From: an uncultured Clostridia bacterium
GTDB taxonomy: Bacteria; Bacillota; Clostridia; TANB77; CAG-508
DNA length: 64,000 nucleotides
Direction of reading: 5' to 3'
Assembly (NCBI GenBank): GCA_948502395.1
Contig: CAOPES010000004.1
Coordinates: forward strand, 62,001 to 126,000
Below, piece after piece: positions 1 to 9,222 of this stretch (positions are counted from its first letter, which is position 1; each line of letters starts with the position of its first letter). The notes beneath the pieces are model-generated. The model was given only the letters and a program-made list of their open reading frames with translations. It made no database searches and had not been told where the DNA came from. The position numbers and the translations under genes were made by a program.

Positions 1-438
1 AAATTATACAATAACATATAATTTAAATGGTGGGGCAATTACGGGACAACCAACAAGCTATAATATAGAATCAAATGAAATAACATTACCAACACCAACA
101 AGAACAGGTTATACTTTTACAGGTTGGACAGGAAGCAATGGAACAACACCGCAAACAACAGTTAAAATTGCAAAAGGTTCAACTGGAAATAAAACTTATA
201 CAGCAAACTGGACAGCAACAAATTACACAATAACATATAATTTAAATGGTGGAACAATTACAGGACAACCAACAAGCTATAATATAGAATCAAATGAAAT
301 AACATTGCCAACACCAACAAGAACAGGTTATACTTTTACAGGTTGGACAGGAAGCAATGGAACAACATCACAAACAACAGTTAAAATTCCAAAAGGTTCA
401 ACTGGAAATAAAACTTATACAGCAAATTGGAGTATAAA
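1..438 (+). repeat. 219-bp tandem coding repeat
   Basis: Two consecutive near-identical 219-bp units (73 codons) occupy 1-219 and 220-438. Each encodes one Listeria-Bacteroides-type repeat (YTITYNLNGG ... TRTGYTFTGW ... KTYTANW). The array evidently continues upstream of the window. A further diverged copy lies at about 1846-2055. In-frame tandem repeats of this type can expand or contract by slippage or homologous recombination. Confidence 0.85.
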
Positions 439-3400
439 CAGTTATAAAATAGATTTGAACTTGCATGTTGACGGAACTGATTATTATTCAGGATATAATT
501 CAAGAGTAAAAGTAGGTCTAAAAATAGGTGGGGTAGATAAAGGATATGTACAAGATTATGGTGGAAACCATCAATATGGAACTACTTGGGAAATGTATGG
601 TCTAGAATTGGATGGAGAAAAAGTAGCATATTCTAGAACAGGAACATTAGGAGCGCAAAATACATCAATATGGGCAGACTTAAATACAATAACATTCAAA
701 GTTAATAATGCAAGTTACGGAACAGTTTCAGTAGCAAACAGATTAGTAGCTAGTGGAACAACATATTCTACAAGTGGTGCAACAGTAACATTGGCAGGTG
801 GAAGAAAGGTAACAGCAACTGCAACGAATGCAACAGGACATACAACAGTCTTATCAAGCTGGTCACCAGCAAGTGGAACAGTAAATGCCGCAACGACAGT
901 AACAGCTAACTTTACGAGAACAGCAAATGATTATACATTAACAGTTAATCCAAATGGCGGAACTTGGGGCGGAAAGACTACTAATAGTACAGTAACTCAA
1001 AAATATAATACAACTAAAAGTTTAGGAAATGCAACACCACCAGCAGGATATGCAGTAACATTTAACGGAAATGGTGGAACAAGTGCACAAGGTTCAATTA
1101 CATCAACAAAATCATTCTCAAGCTGGACAAAGAGTGGTAGTGGAAGTTATATACCATCAGTTGCAAACCCATCTACTGGTGGAATGACAATGACTAAAAA
1201 GACTGATACAGACGGCATGGCATATTATAATTACGCATACAATGTAAGTGGAATTACAGGAAATACGTGGTATTGGTCAAGATTTCCAGCATATGCGTAT
1301 ACTGCGGGAAGTACATACGAAATTAGATTTAAAGTAAGAGTAAATAGTTCATCAGGTGGGGACATTACATTTAGGCATGCAGCATTAGTTAATGACTATG
1401 GAACTCCAGGATGGGTTTCTAAAGGTTTTTCAACAGCGACATCAGGCTGGCAAGATGTAACAATGACTAGAACATTTACAGGAACAACAACAACATTGAA
1501 CAATAATACAGTAACAATAGCACCAGTATTCGAGTTCTATACAGGAAACTTAATGAACAGAAATGCGGCAATAAACTTTGATGTTAAAGATATTCAAATA
1601 ATAAATACATCAACAGGAGCAATAGTTCAAAGTTCTAATAACAGCTACTTATATGGTGCAGGTGCAGGAACAGTAACTGCAAATTATACAAATAACGCTA
1701 TTACTTTACCAAATGCTACAAGAACAGGATATACATTTAATGGTTGGTATACAGCAGCAAGTGGTGGAACAAAAGTAGGAAATGCTGGTGCACAATGGAC
1801 ACCAACAGCAGCAACAACATTATATGCACAATGGACAAGAGATAATTATACAATAACATATAATTTAAATGGCGGATCAATTTCAGGACAAACAACAAAT
1901 TATAATGTAGAGTCAAATGCAATAACATTACCAACACCAACAAGAACAGGATATACATTTACAGGTTGGACAGGAAGTAATGGAACAACAGCACAAACAA
2001 CAGTGACAATTCCAAAAGGTTCAACTGGAAATAAAACTTATACAGCTAACTGGAAGATAAATCAATATACAATCGATTTAAATATGAATGTTGACGGAAC
2101 TCTTTATGGTTCAGGATATAATTCTAGAGTAACAGTAGGATTTAAAGTAGGTGGAGTGGATAAAGGATATGTACAAGATTATTGTGCAGCGAATAACTAT
2201 GGAACATCTTGGGAGATATATGGATTGAAACTAGATGGAGAAGCAGTAGCATATACAGCTAGTGGAACATTAGGAGCAGGAAATGCAGGTGTAGTAGTAA
2301 ATTTAAATACAATAACATTTAAAGCAAATAATGCAAGTTATGGAACAGTATCAGCTAGTAGCAGAATAGTTGTAAGAGGAACTACATACTCTACAAGTGG
2401 CTCAACTGTAACGCTAGCAGGTGGAAGAAAAGTAACGGCGGCAATAACCAATGCAACAGGATATACAACAACATTTTCAAGTTGGTCACCAGCAAGTGGA
2501 ACAGTAAATGCTGCAACAACAGTAACAGCAAATTTTGCAAGAACTGGAATTGTATCTACAATAACATTGAATGGACAAAGTGCTACAAGTGCAGGAAGTA
2601 CAGCCGTATATCAAAAATATGGTTCAGGTGTATATAAAGAAGTGGCTTGTACAAATCAAATGACAGCATCTGCAAATGCAATAACAAAACCAAGTAGATC
2701 ATATACATTGACATATAATGCAAACGGCGGAACTGTAAGCCCTGCAAGCACTACGGCAAGTTACACGTTTGGCGGATATTATACAGCGACTGGCGGTGGC
2801 GGAGACCAATTGATAAATGCTAATGGTAACATAACTGATAAATTTACGACAACTAAATATAGCGCAAATGCCACATTATACGCAAAGTGGACAAGGAACG
2901 CTATAACCCTTGCTACGCCGACAAGGGCTGGGTACACTTTTAAAGGTTGGTTCACAGCTGCAAGTGGTGGAACTCAAATTACAAGTGCAACATCCATAAC
3001 AGCAAATCAAACTATTTATGCACAATGGCAATTAAGTATTTGTAACGTACACTTTGATTTAAATACTATGAATAATATGAACAACTGGGCATTTATCTAC
3101 AAAGAAAGATTTAATATAAGCTATGACGCTGCAAGCAAATTGAATACAGTTGTAGTTAATGGAAGCGATGGATGGGAAGTTGCATACATACCTTTCAACA
3201 CAATAGTAGGAAAAGAATACACAATATCATTTGATTACCAAAACCCTAATGGATATAATGCACTTTCAGGATATCAAGGAATTGGATATCAAGTATTAAC
3301 AAGTGTAGGAAATCAAGACAACCTATCAGCATCAGTAGCAACAAAATACCTAGCTACTGGAAAAACAGGAGTAACAAGATTAAGTATAACATTTAAAGCA

Positions 3401-5194
3401 ACAACAGCTACTACATACTTTGCATACAACTTTGGTATGGCTGCTGATGGAGTTACAACAACTTTAAAACTAGGAAACTTGAGAATATCTGAAACAGTTT
3501 CTTACAATACAGCAATAGGGAAACTACCAACTCCAATAAGAACAGGATATACATTTAACGGTTGGTATACTGCAACATCAGGTGGAACAAAGATAGAAGA
3601 AACGACAAAGGCAACAGTAGAAAATATAACATATTATTTACAATGGCAATTAACTAACTATACAATAACATACAATCTAAACAGTGGAACAGTAACAGGA
3701 AACCCAACAAGTTATAATATTGAAACAAATACAATAACACTAAAAAATCCAACAAGAGCAAACCACATATTTAACGGTTGGACAGGAAGTAACGGAACAA
3801 CAGCACAAACAACAGTAACAATACCAAAAGGCTCAACCGGAAATAAGAGCTATACAGCTAACTGGACAGCAGCAAATTATAGTGTAAACACAAACCCAGT
3901 TACATACTATATGACATTAGCACAAGCAGTAGCAGCATCAAGTAACGGTTCTACAATAACACTTCTTAAAGATTGTACAGATACATCAGGAGTAAGCATA
4001 AACAAGACTTTGACATTTAACAAAAATGGACATACATTAACGAGATCAGCAGGAATTGTTCTTGCAGCAAATACAACAGCAACACTTACAGTAACAGGCA
4101 CAGGAACAATAACTTCATCATCTAATGCAATAATAAATAACGGAACAGGCTCTGTTATAATAAATGGTGGAGAAATAAAAGGAACTGGAACAGTTTCTAC
4201 AATAAATAATGGTTCAACAGGAAAGGTAGAAGTAAAATCAGGAACAGTTTCATCATCAAATGGCACCGTAATACATAATGAGACAAGGGGTACTATACTT
4301 ATATCAGGCGGAACAGTTTCTGCTACTGGAACAACCTTAGACCATCGTGCTATTTATAATAAAGCTGCTGGAAGTGTTACAGTAACATCAGGTACAATAA
4401 AAACAACTCAAGGAAGGGGAATATATAATAAATCATCTGATGCAGTTGTCAATATACAAAGTGGTACATTTAATACTGGAGCAGAATGTGTATATATGGA
4501 AAATGGTACATTATGGATTGATACTGCAACAATGAATGCCTGGGCGTCTGCAATATATTTTGGGCCAGCAGGAAATTTAAGAATATCTGGTGGTTCATAC
4601 ACATCAACAGCATATAATGGATTACATGTTAATGGTGGAGCAGTTACTATCACAGGTGGAACGTTTACTGGAAAAGAAAATGGTATTTATATGGAAGGTG
4701 CTTCTAGAGTAACTGCATATGGCGGAACATATATTGGTACAGGTACTAATTCAGCAATTAAAGCAATGAATACTTCAACATCAGAATTCATCGATCCTAC
4801 TTTCAGAACATCAGGTACTTATTTGATATCAAATGAAACTGGAAGTGGTAATGGCTGTATAATAAGAAGTAGGGCATCTAACTTTGGATTATCAGGAAAT
4901 AATGTATATGGCTACGTTATAGCAACTACAAATAATTCTGTTGGACAATCTTCTGAGTTAGTCAGAATATATAATGCAGCTACAACATATGTTATGTTCC
5001 CAACGTGGACAGACAGAAATGGTCAAGACGATATAAAATGGTATAATACTTCAAAAAACGGAAATTATAACGAAGTAAGAATTTACAAATCAAACCATAA
5101 TAACGAAACCGGTCGTTACAATGTACATATATACGACTCTGTAACAAGTGGTACAGCAAGAAATATTATAGGAACAACACATATTGATATTTAG
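2..5194 (+). CDS. Giant repetitive surface protein: constant stem plus expressed cassette A (5' end outside window)
   Basis: The frame is open from the left edge (codons from base 2) to TAG at 5192-5194, so the true start lies upstream. The stem (2-2869) is built of Listeria-Bacteroides (Flg_new/InlB B-type) repeats with TRTGYTFTGW and YTANW motifs. A perfectly phased 219-bp (73-codon) tandem unit lies at 1-438, and a second, larger module recurs at about 431-930 and 2055-2550. At 2870 the frame crosses recombination site S1, within the codons for ATLYAKW, and enters cassette A. Cassette A has Flg_new repeats, a CBM-like segment, a right-handed beta-helix-like stretch of short GT/S-rich repeats (about 3900-4800), and a final GBS Bsp-like repeat (NGQDDIKW...NHNNETGRYNVHIYD). 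No LPXTG motif or membrane anchor is seen at the C-terminus. I infer an exported adhesin whose C-terminus is swappable. The family match is from motif reading. Confidence 0.85.
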   Translation, partial: NYTITYNLNGGAITGQPTSYNIESNEITLPTPTRTGYTFTGWTGSNGTTPQTTVKIAKGSTGNKTYTANWTATNYTITYNLNGGTITGQPTSYNIESNEITLPTPTRTGYTFTGWTGSNGTTSQTTVKIPKGSTGNKTYTANWSINSYKIDLNLHVDGTDYYSGYNSRVKVGLKIGGVDKGYVQDYGGNHQYGTTWEMYGLELDGEKVAYSRTGTLGAQNTSIWADLNTITFKVNNASYGTVSVANRLVASGTTYSTSGATVTLAGGRKVTATATNATGHTTVLSSWSPASGTVNAATTVTANFTRTANDYTLTVNPNGGTWGGKTTNSTVTQKYNTTKSLGNATPPAGYAVTFNGNGGTSAQGSITSTKSFSSWTKSGSGSYIPSVANPSTGGMTMTKKTDTDGMAYYNYAYNVSGITGNTWYWSRFPAYAYTAGSTYEIRFKVRVNSSSGGDITFRHAALVNDYGTPGWVSKGFSTATSGWQDVTMTRTFTGTTTTLNNNTVTIAPVFEFYTGNLMNRNAAINFDVKDIQIINTSTGAIVQSSNNSYLYGAGAGTVTANYTNNAITLPNATRTGYTFNGWYTAASGGTKVGNAGAQWTPTAATTLYAQWTRDNYTITYNLNGGSISGQTTNYNVESNAITLPTPTRTGYTFTGWTGSNGTTAQTTVTIPKGSTGNKTYTANWKINQYTIDLNMNVDGTLYGSGYNSRVTVGFKVGGVDKGYVQDYCAANNYGTSWEIYGLKLDGEAVAYTASGTLGAGNAGVVVNLNTITFKANNASYGTVSASSRIVVRGTTYSTSGSTVTLAGGRKVTAAITNATGYTTTFSSWSPASGTVNAATTVTANFARTGIVSTITLNGQSATSAGSTAVYQKYGSGVYKEVACTNQMTASANAITKPSRSYTLTYNANGGTVSPASTTASYTFGGYYTATGGGGDQLINANGNITDKFTTTKYSANATLYAKWTRNAITLATPTRAGYTFKGWFTAASGGTQITSATSITANQTIYAQWQLSICNVHFDLNTMNNMNNWAFIYKERFNISYDAASKLNTVVVNGSDGWEVAYIPFNTIVGKEYTISFDYQNPNGYNALSGYQGIGYQVLTSVGNQDNLSASVATKYLATGKTGVTRLSITFKATTATTYFAYNFGMAADGVTTTLKLGNLRISETVSYNTAIGKLPTPIRTGYTFNGWYTATSGGTKIEETTKATVENITYYLQWQLTNYTITYNLNSGTVTGNPTSYNIETNTITLKNPTRANHIFNGWTGSNGTTAQTTVTIPKGSTGNKSYTANWTAANYSVNTNPVTYYMTLAQAVAASSNGSTITLLKDCTDTSGVSINKTLTFNKNGHTLTRSAGIVLAANTTATLTVTGTGTITSSSNAIINNGTGSVIINGGEIKGTGTVSTINNGSTGKVEVKSGTVSSSNGTVIHNETRGTILISGGTVSATGTTLDHRAIYNKAAGSVTVTSGTIKTTQGRGIYNKSSDAVVNIQSGTFNTGAECVYMENGTLWIDTATMNAWASAIYFGPAGNLRISGGSYTSTAYNGLHVNGGAVTITGGTFTGKENGIYMEGASRVTAYGGTYIGTGTNSAIKAMNTSTSEFIDPTFRTSGTYLISNETGSGNGCIIRSRASNFGLSGNNVYGYVIATTNNSVGQSSELVRIYNAATTYVMFPTWTDRNGQDDIKWYNTSKNGNYNEVRIYKSNHNNETGRYNVHIYDSVTSGTARNIIGTTHIDI
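2870..2892 (+). other. Candidate site-specific recombination site S1 (junction stem/cassette A)
   Basis: 23-bp core identical at four places in this locus. Its centre is an imperfect dyad, CCACATT-N6-AAAGTGG, that is two 7-bp arms around a 6-bp spacer, the geometry usual for tyrosine-recombinase crossover sites. It encodes ATLYAKW in the frame of the surface protein. The 15 bp immediately upstream (2855-2869) are shared with the matching flank of S4. S1 is the only copy joined to an upstream reading frame. Confidence 0.7.
2963..4239 (+). repeat. Long direct repeat, copy 1 (cassette A; pairs with 12224-13500)
   Basis: About 1277 bp of cassette A appears identical, base for base where I compared it, to 12224-13500 in cassette C (constant offset 9261 bp), and the translations agree throughout. 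The copies diverge abruptly after AGTAAAATC in the beta-helix-like region, so A and C differ only in their last third. This implies a very recent duplication or gene conversion. Confidence 0.85.
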
Positions 5195-5210
5195 TACTAC
5201 TTAAACATAT

Positions 5211-5252
5211 AAAAAAACATAACCATATTTCGATGTGGTTATGTTTTTTATC
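5211..5252 (+). terminator. Rho-independent terminator after cassette A
   Basis: A long stem (AAAAACATAACCAT... pairing with ...GTGGTTATGTTTTTT) with a short loop and a T-run follows the cassette A stop codon. It travels with the cassette. Confidence 0.8.
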
Positions 5253-5257
5253 CATTT

Positions 5258-5467
5258 TTATAGTTCATTAGTGTTATTTACTGTGTCTTTATAAATTCGT
5301 TCCATATTTGAGTCGTAGTTTGTTTCAATTCTTTCGATATCTTTCGTTTGGGAAGTTTTTTTGTTAGAAATAGCAATAAATACTATCGATATGAGAACAA
5401 CTACAAAAATCATTCCTGCTACTGCCATTACTGTAATTGATCCTTTGTTTTCTTTTAATCTTCTCAT
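5258..5467 (-). CDS. Small single-membrane-span protein between cassettes A and B
   Basis: 69-residue product starting MRRLKENKGSITVM. The ATG at 5467 is chosen over an upstream in-frame ATG because AAAGGAGA sits about 6 nt before it. A positively charged N-terminus is followed by one hydrophobic segment (about residues 11-33, TVMAVAGMIFVVVLISIVF) and a charged tail (KKTSQTKDIERIETNYDSNMERIYKD). The shape is like TadE-type or prepilin-like small proteins of Clostridia, but I do not recognise the family. It lies inside the putative invertible A/B segment, so its orientation would flip with an inversion. Confidence 0.6.
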   Translation of the reverse strand: MRRLKENKGSITVMAVAGMIFVVVLISIVFIAISNKKTSQTKDIERIETNYDSNMERIYKDTVNNTNEL

Positions 5468-5561
5468 AAGGTATCTCCTTTTAATTAATTTTTTCTTTAT
5501 ATTATCTGATTTTACTACATTTTTCAAGTATTTTATTATTATTTTTATTAAAAAATTATAA

Positions 5562-5597
5562 GGCAAAGAAATGCCTAATTTAAGGCATTCCTTGTTT
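5562..5597 (-). terminator. Possible terminator after cassette B
   Basis: Dyad AATGCCT-N6-AGGCATT just beyond the cassette B stop codon. The T-rich tail on the minus strand is short (TTTCTTTG), so strength is uncertain. Confidence 0.4.
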
Positions 5598-5609
5598 ACA
5601 GTTGTTCTA

Positions 5610-8474
5610 TTAAAAGTCTATGGTGAACCCACCAATATTATTTCTTGCTGTACCACTTGATACAGAGTCATATATGTGTACATTGTAACGACCCGTTTCG
5701 TTATTGTGATTTGATTTGTAAATTCTTACTTCGTTATAATTTCCGTTTTTTGAAGTATTATACCATTTTATATCATCTTGACCATTTCTATCGGTCCATG
5801 TTGGGAATAGAACATATGTTGTAGGCGCATTATATATTCTAACTAATTCTGAAGCTTGACCTGCACTTGTATTCGTAGTTGCTATAACAAGGCTTCCTAC
5901 CCTTCCTGTTAATCCAAAATTAGCTGCTCTACTTCTAATTATACAATTTCCACCATTTCCTTTTCCAGCACTTACTGTACTATTTAATACTGCATAAGGA
6001 TCTGCTGCATAATTTGATTTTATTGTTGTATTAATGAATTCACCTCTTGCACTATCATTAACAAGAACTACTGCATTTGCAGAATTTCCCATAATTGTTC
6101 CGCCTGTTGTTCTTACATTAGAGCTTCCTTTTATAATCATTCCATGTTGTTTTGCGTTAATAGTTCCACCTGACATATTAAGTGTTCCACCTTCTAAAAT
6201 AACAGCTGCCGTTGTCGCAGAATTTGCATTTGTTATAGTTCCACCAGTAATGTTTATTTTTGCTCCATCATAGTTCGTTAAAACTACGGCACTTATTGAA
6301 GAATTTGTAATTGTCTTAGTTAATGTTCCGCCATTCATAGTAAAGTTACCTTCATTTGAAATAACTGCATGTCCTGCATTTGCGGTTATCGTACCAGAGC
6401 TCATAGTCATAGTTGCTCCTGATGTATTCCAAACACCATGTGAAGTATTTCCAGTTATTTTAGTATTTGCACCAGAAACTTTTAATGTTCCCCTGTTTAT
6501 AATTCCTCTTGCATGACCATATATAGTTCCATTTGAAATATCTATTGTTCCCCTATATCCTTCTGGTTGTAATATAGCTGTTTCTGTTGAACATGTAACA
6601 CTTCCACCTTTCATTGTAAGCGTTCCACTATATGTTGATATCGCTGTTTTATTTCCACTAACAGATCCCGCAGTAATTGTGGTATTTCCTGTAAGATAAT
6701 TACATAATGCAGAATATGTATCTGTCCCTGTTCTTATTACTGATCCACCATTCATATTAAATGTTCCTGAACGATTATGAACTGCATGGTGTCTACCACC
6801 TGTAATAGTACCACTTTGTAGTGTTAATTTACCAAGATTTACAACTGCACCGTCTGTTCCTGATATTTTGGCATTTGAAATTGTTGCTGTTCCTGAGCTT
6901 TCATTACGTACTGCTGCAATTGGGTCTACATTTGCTGGGTCACTTATTTTTGCTGCTGTTGTCATTGTAACTGCTGATGTTATGCTCAATGTTCCTATAT
7001 TGTGAATTACACTTACTGCTCCTGGATTTGTTACATTTGTAGTATATGTATTCTTCATTGTTCCTGTATGCGAAACATTTAAAGTTCCCCTATTAGTAAT
7101 TAAATTAATTCCAGCACCTGTTTGTAATGTACCTGTGCCTGTTACAGTCAGTGTTTTACTAGCATTTACAGTTATTGTAGAATTTCTGGTTAATGTCTTT
7201 CCATTTGTTGTAAGTGTTACATTTCTATCAATTGCCACGCCTGAGGTATCTGTATAATCTCTTAGAAGTGTAATTGTAGAACCACCTGCACTATTTGCTG
7301 CTGCCACAGCTTGTGCTAAGGTTACGGTATATTTAACTGGATTTGTATTTACACTATAATTTGCAACTGTCCATTGTGCATATAATGTAATTCCATATGT
7401 ATAGTTCCATTTCCATGGTTTTCCTATCCAGCTTGTCCAGTTTGTTCCTGTTCCATCTGCTTTTTCGTTCCAGCCTGCAAATACATAATTTGCTCTTGTA
7501 AATGCATTCGCTTTTGTAGTGTAGTTTGCTTCATATGTTGCTGTATCTGATGCCATTGTTCCTGTACCACCATTTGCATTATAATTTACTGTATATTTAT
7601 TTGGTGTCCATTGTGCATAGTATGTTACATCGTTTGGTGGCATAGTAGTTGTTGTTGCTATTTTTGTTCCGCCAGTTGCAGCTGTATACCAACCATTAAG
7701 TGTAAATCCTGTTTCATTTACTGTTGGAAGAGTTCCTAGTTGTGATCCACATGCTTTTGTTTCTGCTTTTGTTGTCACTCTTGTTATTTTAAAGTTTGTT
7801 AATTTTAATGTTCCAGCTGAATAATAGTCTGTTCTTAAATTTAGTGAAAAACTAGCATTTTTTACTTGGTCTGCTGTTAATGTCATTACATTATCATAAT
7901 GAATTTTTCCTGTTCCTGTTGGGGCAAATGTTGGCCAACTTATTCCCGGACTCCAAGAAGTAACATTTCCACTTCCTTGTACCCACATTTGATATCCGGC
8001 TTGTTTTGTTGTTAGTCCACTATATTCTAAGTCAAATGTTAATCTTAATTTATCATTTGCTGATAACCCTGAAATATTTAAAGTATATAATCCAGGACAA
8101 TAATTTGTTATTCCTGTAAATCCTGTTATTGTTTTTCCACTGTCTTCAACTCTAGCATAATTTTTTGTTCCATTATAATTATATGTTACTGTGTAATTAT
8201 TTGCTGTCCATTGTGCATAAATAGTTTGATTTGCTGTTATGGATGTTGCACTTGTAATTTGAGTTCCACCACTAGTAGCTGTAAACCAACCTTTAAAAGT
8301 GTACCCAGCCCTTGTCGGAGTAGCTAAAGAAATGCTGTTATTTGTCCACTTTGCGTATAATGTGGCTTTTGTGTCAAAAAAGGCAAAAAATAGAATATAT
8401 GGGTTTATAAATTGCATCGTTTTTAGAGTATGGGGTTGAAAACAAAAATTAGTATTGAGAGTATTATTAAACAA
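5610..8474 (-). CDS. Silent C-terminal cassette B of the surface protein
   Basis: Minus-strand frame ending at 5610. The cassette proper begins at site S2 (8366). The only in-frame upstream ATG (8474) has no ribosome site and encodes an unnatural phenylalanine-rich leader, so B is probably not translated by itself. From S2 it reads ATLYAKW then Flg_new repeats (TRAGYTFKGW), a CBM-like segment (about 7750-8130), more Flg_new repeats, a beta-helix-like series of GTL/MNGGS-type turns (about 6000-7250), and a C-terminal GBS Bsp-like repeat nearly identical to that of cassette A (RNGQDDIKWYNTS, NHNNETGRYNVHIYD). Inversion between S1 and S2 would fuse B in frame to the stem in place of A. Confidence 0.75.
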   Translation of the reverse strand: MFNNTLNTNFCFQPHTLKTMQFINPYILFFAFFDTKATLYAKWTNNSISLATPTRAGYTFKGWFTATSGGTQITSATSITANQTIYAQWTANNYTVTYNYNGTKNYARVEDSGKTITGFTGITNYCPGLYTLNISGLSANDKLRLTFDLEYSGLTTKQAGYQMWVQGSGNVTSWSPGISWPTFAPTGTGKIHYDNVMTLTADQVKNASFSLNLRTDYYSAGTLKLTNFKITRVTTKAETKACGSQLGTLPTVNETGFTLNGWYTAATGGTKIATTTTMPPNDVTYYAQWTPNKYTVNYNANGGTGTMASDTATYEANYTTKANAFTRANYVFAGWNEKADGTGTNWTSWIGKPWKWNYTYGITLYAQWTVANYSVNTNPVKYTVTLAQAVAAANSAGGSTITLLRDYTDTSGVAIDRNVTLTTNGKTLTRNSTITVNASKTLTVTGTGTLQTGAGINLITNRGTLNVSHTGTMKNTYTTNVTNPGAVSVIHNIGTLSITSAVTMTTAAKISDPANVDPIAAVRNESSGTATISNAKISGTDGAVVNLGKLTLQSGTITGGRHHAVHNRSGTFNMNGGSVIRTGTDTYSALCNYLTGNTTITAGSVSGNKTAISTYSGTLTMKGGSVTCSTETAILQPEGYRGTIDISNGTIYGHARGIINRGTLKVSGANTKITGNTSHGVWNTSGATMTMSSGTITANAGHAVISNEGNFTMNGGTLTKTITNSSISAVVLTNYDGAKINITGGTITNANSATTAAVILEGGTLNMSGGTINAKQHGMIIKGSSNVRTTGGTIMGNSANAVVLVNDSARGEFINTTIKSNYAADPYAVLNSTVSAGKGNGGNCIIRSRAANFGLTGRVGSLVIATTNTSAGQASELVRIYNAPTTYVLFPTWTDRNGQDDIKWYNTSKNGNYNEVRIYKSNHNNETGRYNVHIYDSVSSGTARNNIGGFTIDF
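8208..8414 (-). repeat. 207-bp perfect inverted repeat, left arm (contains S2)
   Basis: The reverse complement of 8208-8414 matches 12083-12289 at every base I compared. It contains the 23-bp core, 48 bp on the non-coding side of the core and about 136 bp of cassette start. The arms flank the RloAB/ATPase cargo genes. Confidence 0.9.
8344..8366 (-). other. Candidate recombination site S2 (start of cassette B)
   Basis: Exact inverted copy of the 23-bp core of S1, in the frame that encodes ATLYAKW at the head of cassette B. It shares 48 bp of upstream flank with S3. Confidence 0.7.
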
Positions 8475-8518
8475 ACATAAGGTTCTTTGTAAATTTACAT
8501 TTCTTGATAACTTTAAAA

Positions 8519-8550
8519 GGACTAGGTCTGGTATACCTAGTCTTTTTTAG
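8519..8550. terminator. Hairpin terminator downstream of rloB-like gene
   Basis: Perfect 8-bp stem GACTAGGT-N7-ACCTAGTC. It has a T-run on the plus-strand side and CCTTTT on the minus-strand side, so it can act at the end of the leftward rloAB transcript. Confidence 0.6.
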
Positions 8551-8595
8551 TTAAAATATATAATTTAGTATATGTCAAAATTTCCACTTCTATTA

Positions 8596-9222
8596 CTATT
8601 GACTATTGTTTCTTCTTTTTAATTCTTCTACTATTTTGTATACACTTGTATGAGGATTAGCATCTTCTCTATCTATTGATTGTCCATTGCTTATTTGATA
8701 TTTTTCAACCTTTTTTGCATTGGCAATTGCTATATCTGTCTTATCCGATATATTATTATAGATATCCATACCTTCAAAATAATCAGGAATTTTCATTTTG
8801 AGTTCATCTTTAGCTTGTCTACTGCTTTTATAAACTTTGGCAGTATATCCGTAATGTAATATATACCAATACTCAAATGTTGGCGTAGACGTAATTAATT
8901 CAATTCCATTTTTTTCACAAATAGATTTAGCTTTATCAATTTGCTCTTGTTTTTTCTTATTTATATCTGTATCTATTAAAAGATAAATTTTATCGCCATA
9001 TTCTGTTTTTATATCTTCTTCATTTATATAATTTATTAGTTCTTTTGCCATTCCAACAGGGTCAGTATGATTTCCAGTAGAGAATTTTATAATACATTCT
9101 CTACTAGAAAAATTTTTTAAGTAATTTGTCTCTGTTTTATTTTTTCCTTCACATCCTATTGCGACAATTGATTTCCTTTGCCTTTGATTACAATTTCGCT
9201 TTCTTTGCTCTAGTCGTCCCAC
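8596..9222 (-). CDS. rloB: RloB-like protein (putative Toprim-type nuclease, anti-phage)
   Basis: About 208 residues with the RloB-family layout: a basic N-terminus (QRKRNCNQRQRK), then IVAIGCEGKNKTETNYLKNF (the E-G-x-x-T-E motif), an acidic strand LLIDTDIN, and STPTFEYWYILHYG. RloB-type proteins are thought to be Toprim-like effectors paired with an AAA15-family ATPase (RloA), comparable with AbiL and PARIS-type phage defence. The start is taken as GTG 9222, which has GGGAGGG about 7 nt upstream; an ATG at 9228 lies too close to that site. It overlaps the end of the ATPase gene by 13 bp, indicating translational coupling. The pair lies in the spacer between S2 and S3 of the shufflon-like locus. 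Confidence 0.75.
   Translation of the reverse strand: MGRLEQRKRNCNQRQRKSIVAIGCEGKNKTETNYLKNFSSRECIIKFSTGNHTDPVGMAKELINYINEEDIKTEYGDKIYLLIDTDINKKKQEQIDKAKSICEKNGIELITSTPTFEYWYILHYGYTAKVYKSSRQAKDELKMKIPDYFEGMDIYNNISDKTDIAIANAKKVEKYQISNGQSIDREDANPHTSVYKIVEELKRRNNSQ

Noticed and set aside
3907..4266. Minus-strand ORFs within the surface-protein genes (also at 1737, 4408, 6034, 13168)
   Set aside because: Mirror frames of low-complexity ACA/GTA-rich coding sequence with no ribosome sites.
8367..8474. Start codon ATG 8474 making cassette B a free-standing protein
   Set aside because: No ribosome site; the leader encodes an unlikely Phe-rich peptide and includes the 48-bp flank shared non-homologously with S3. 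Better explained as chance openness upstream of a startless cassette.
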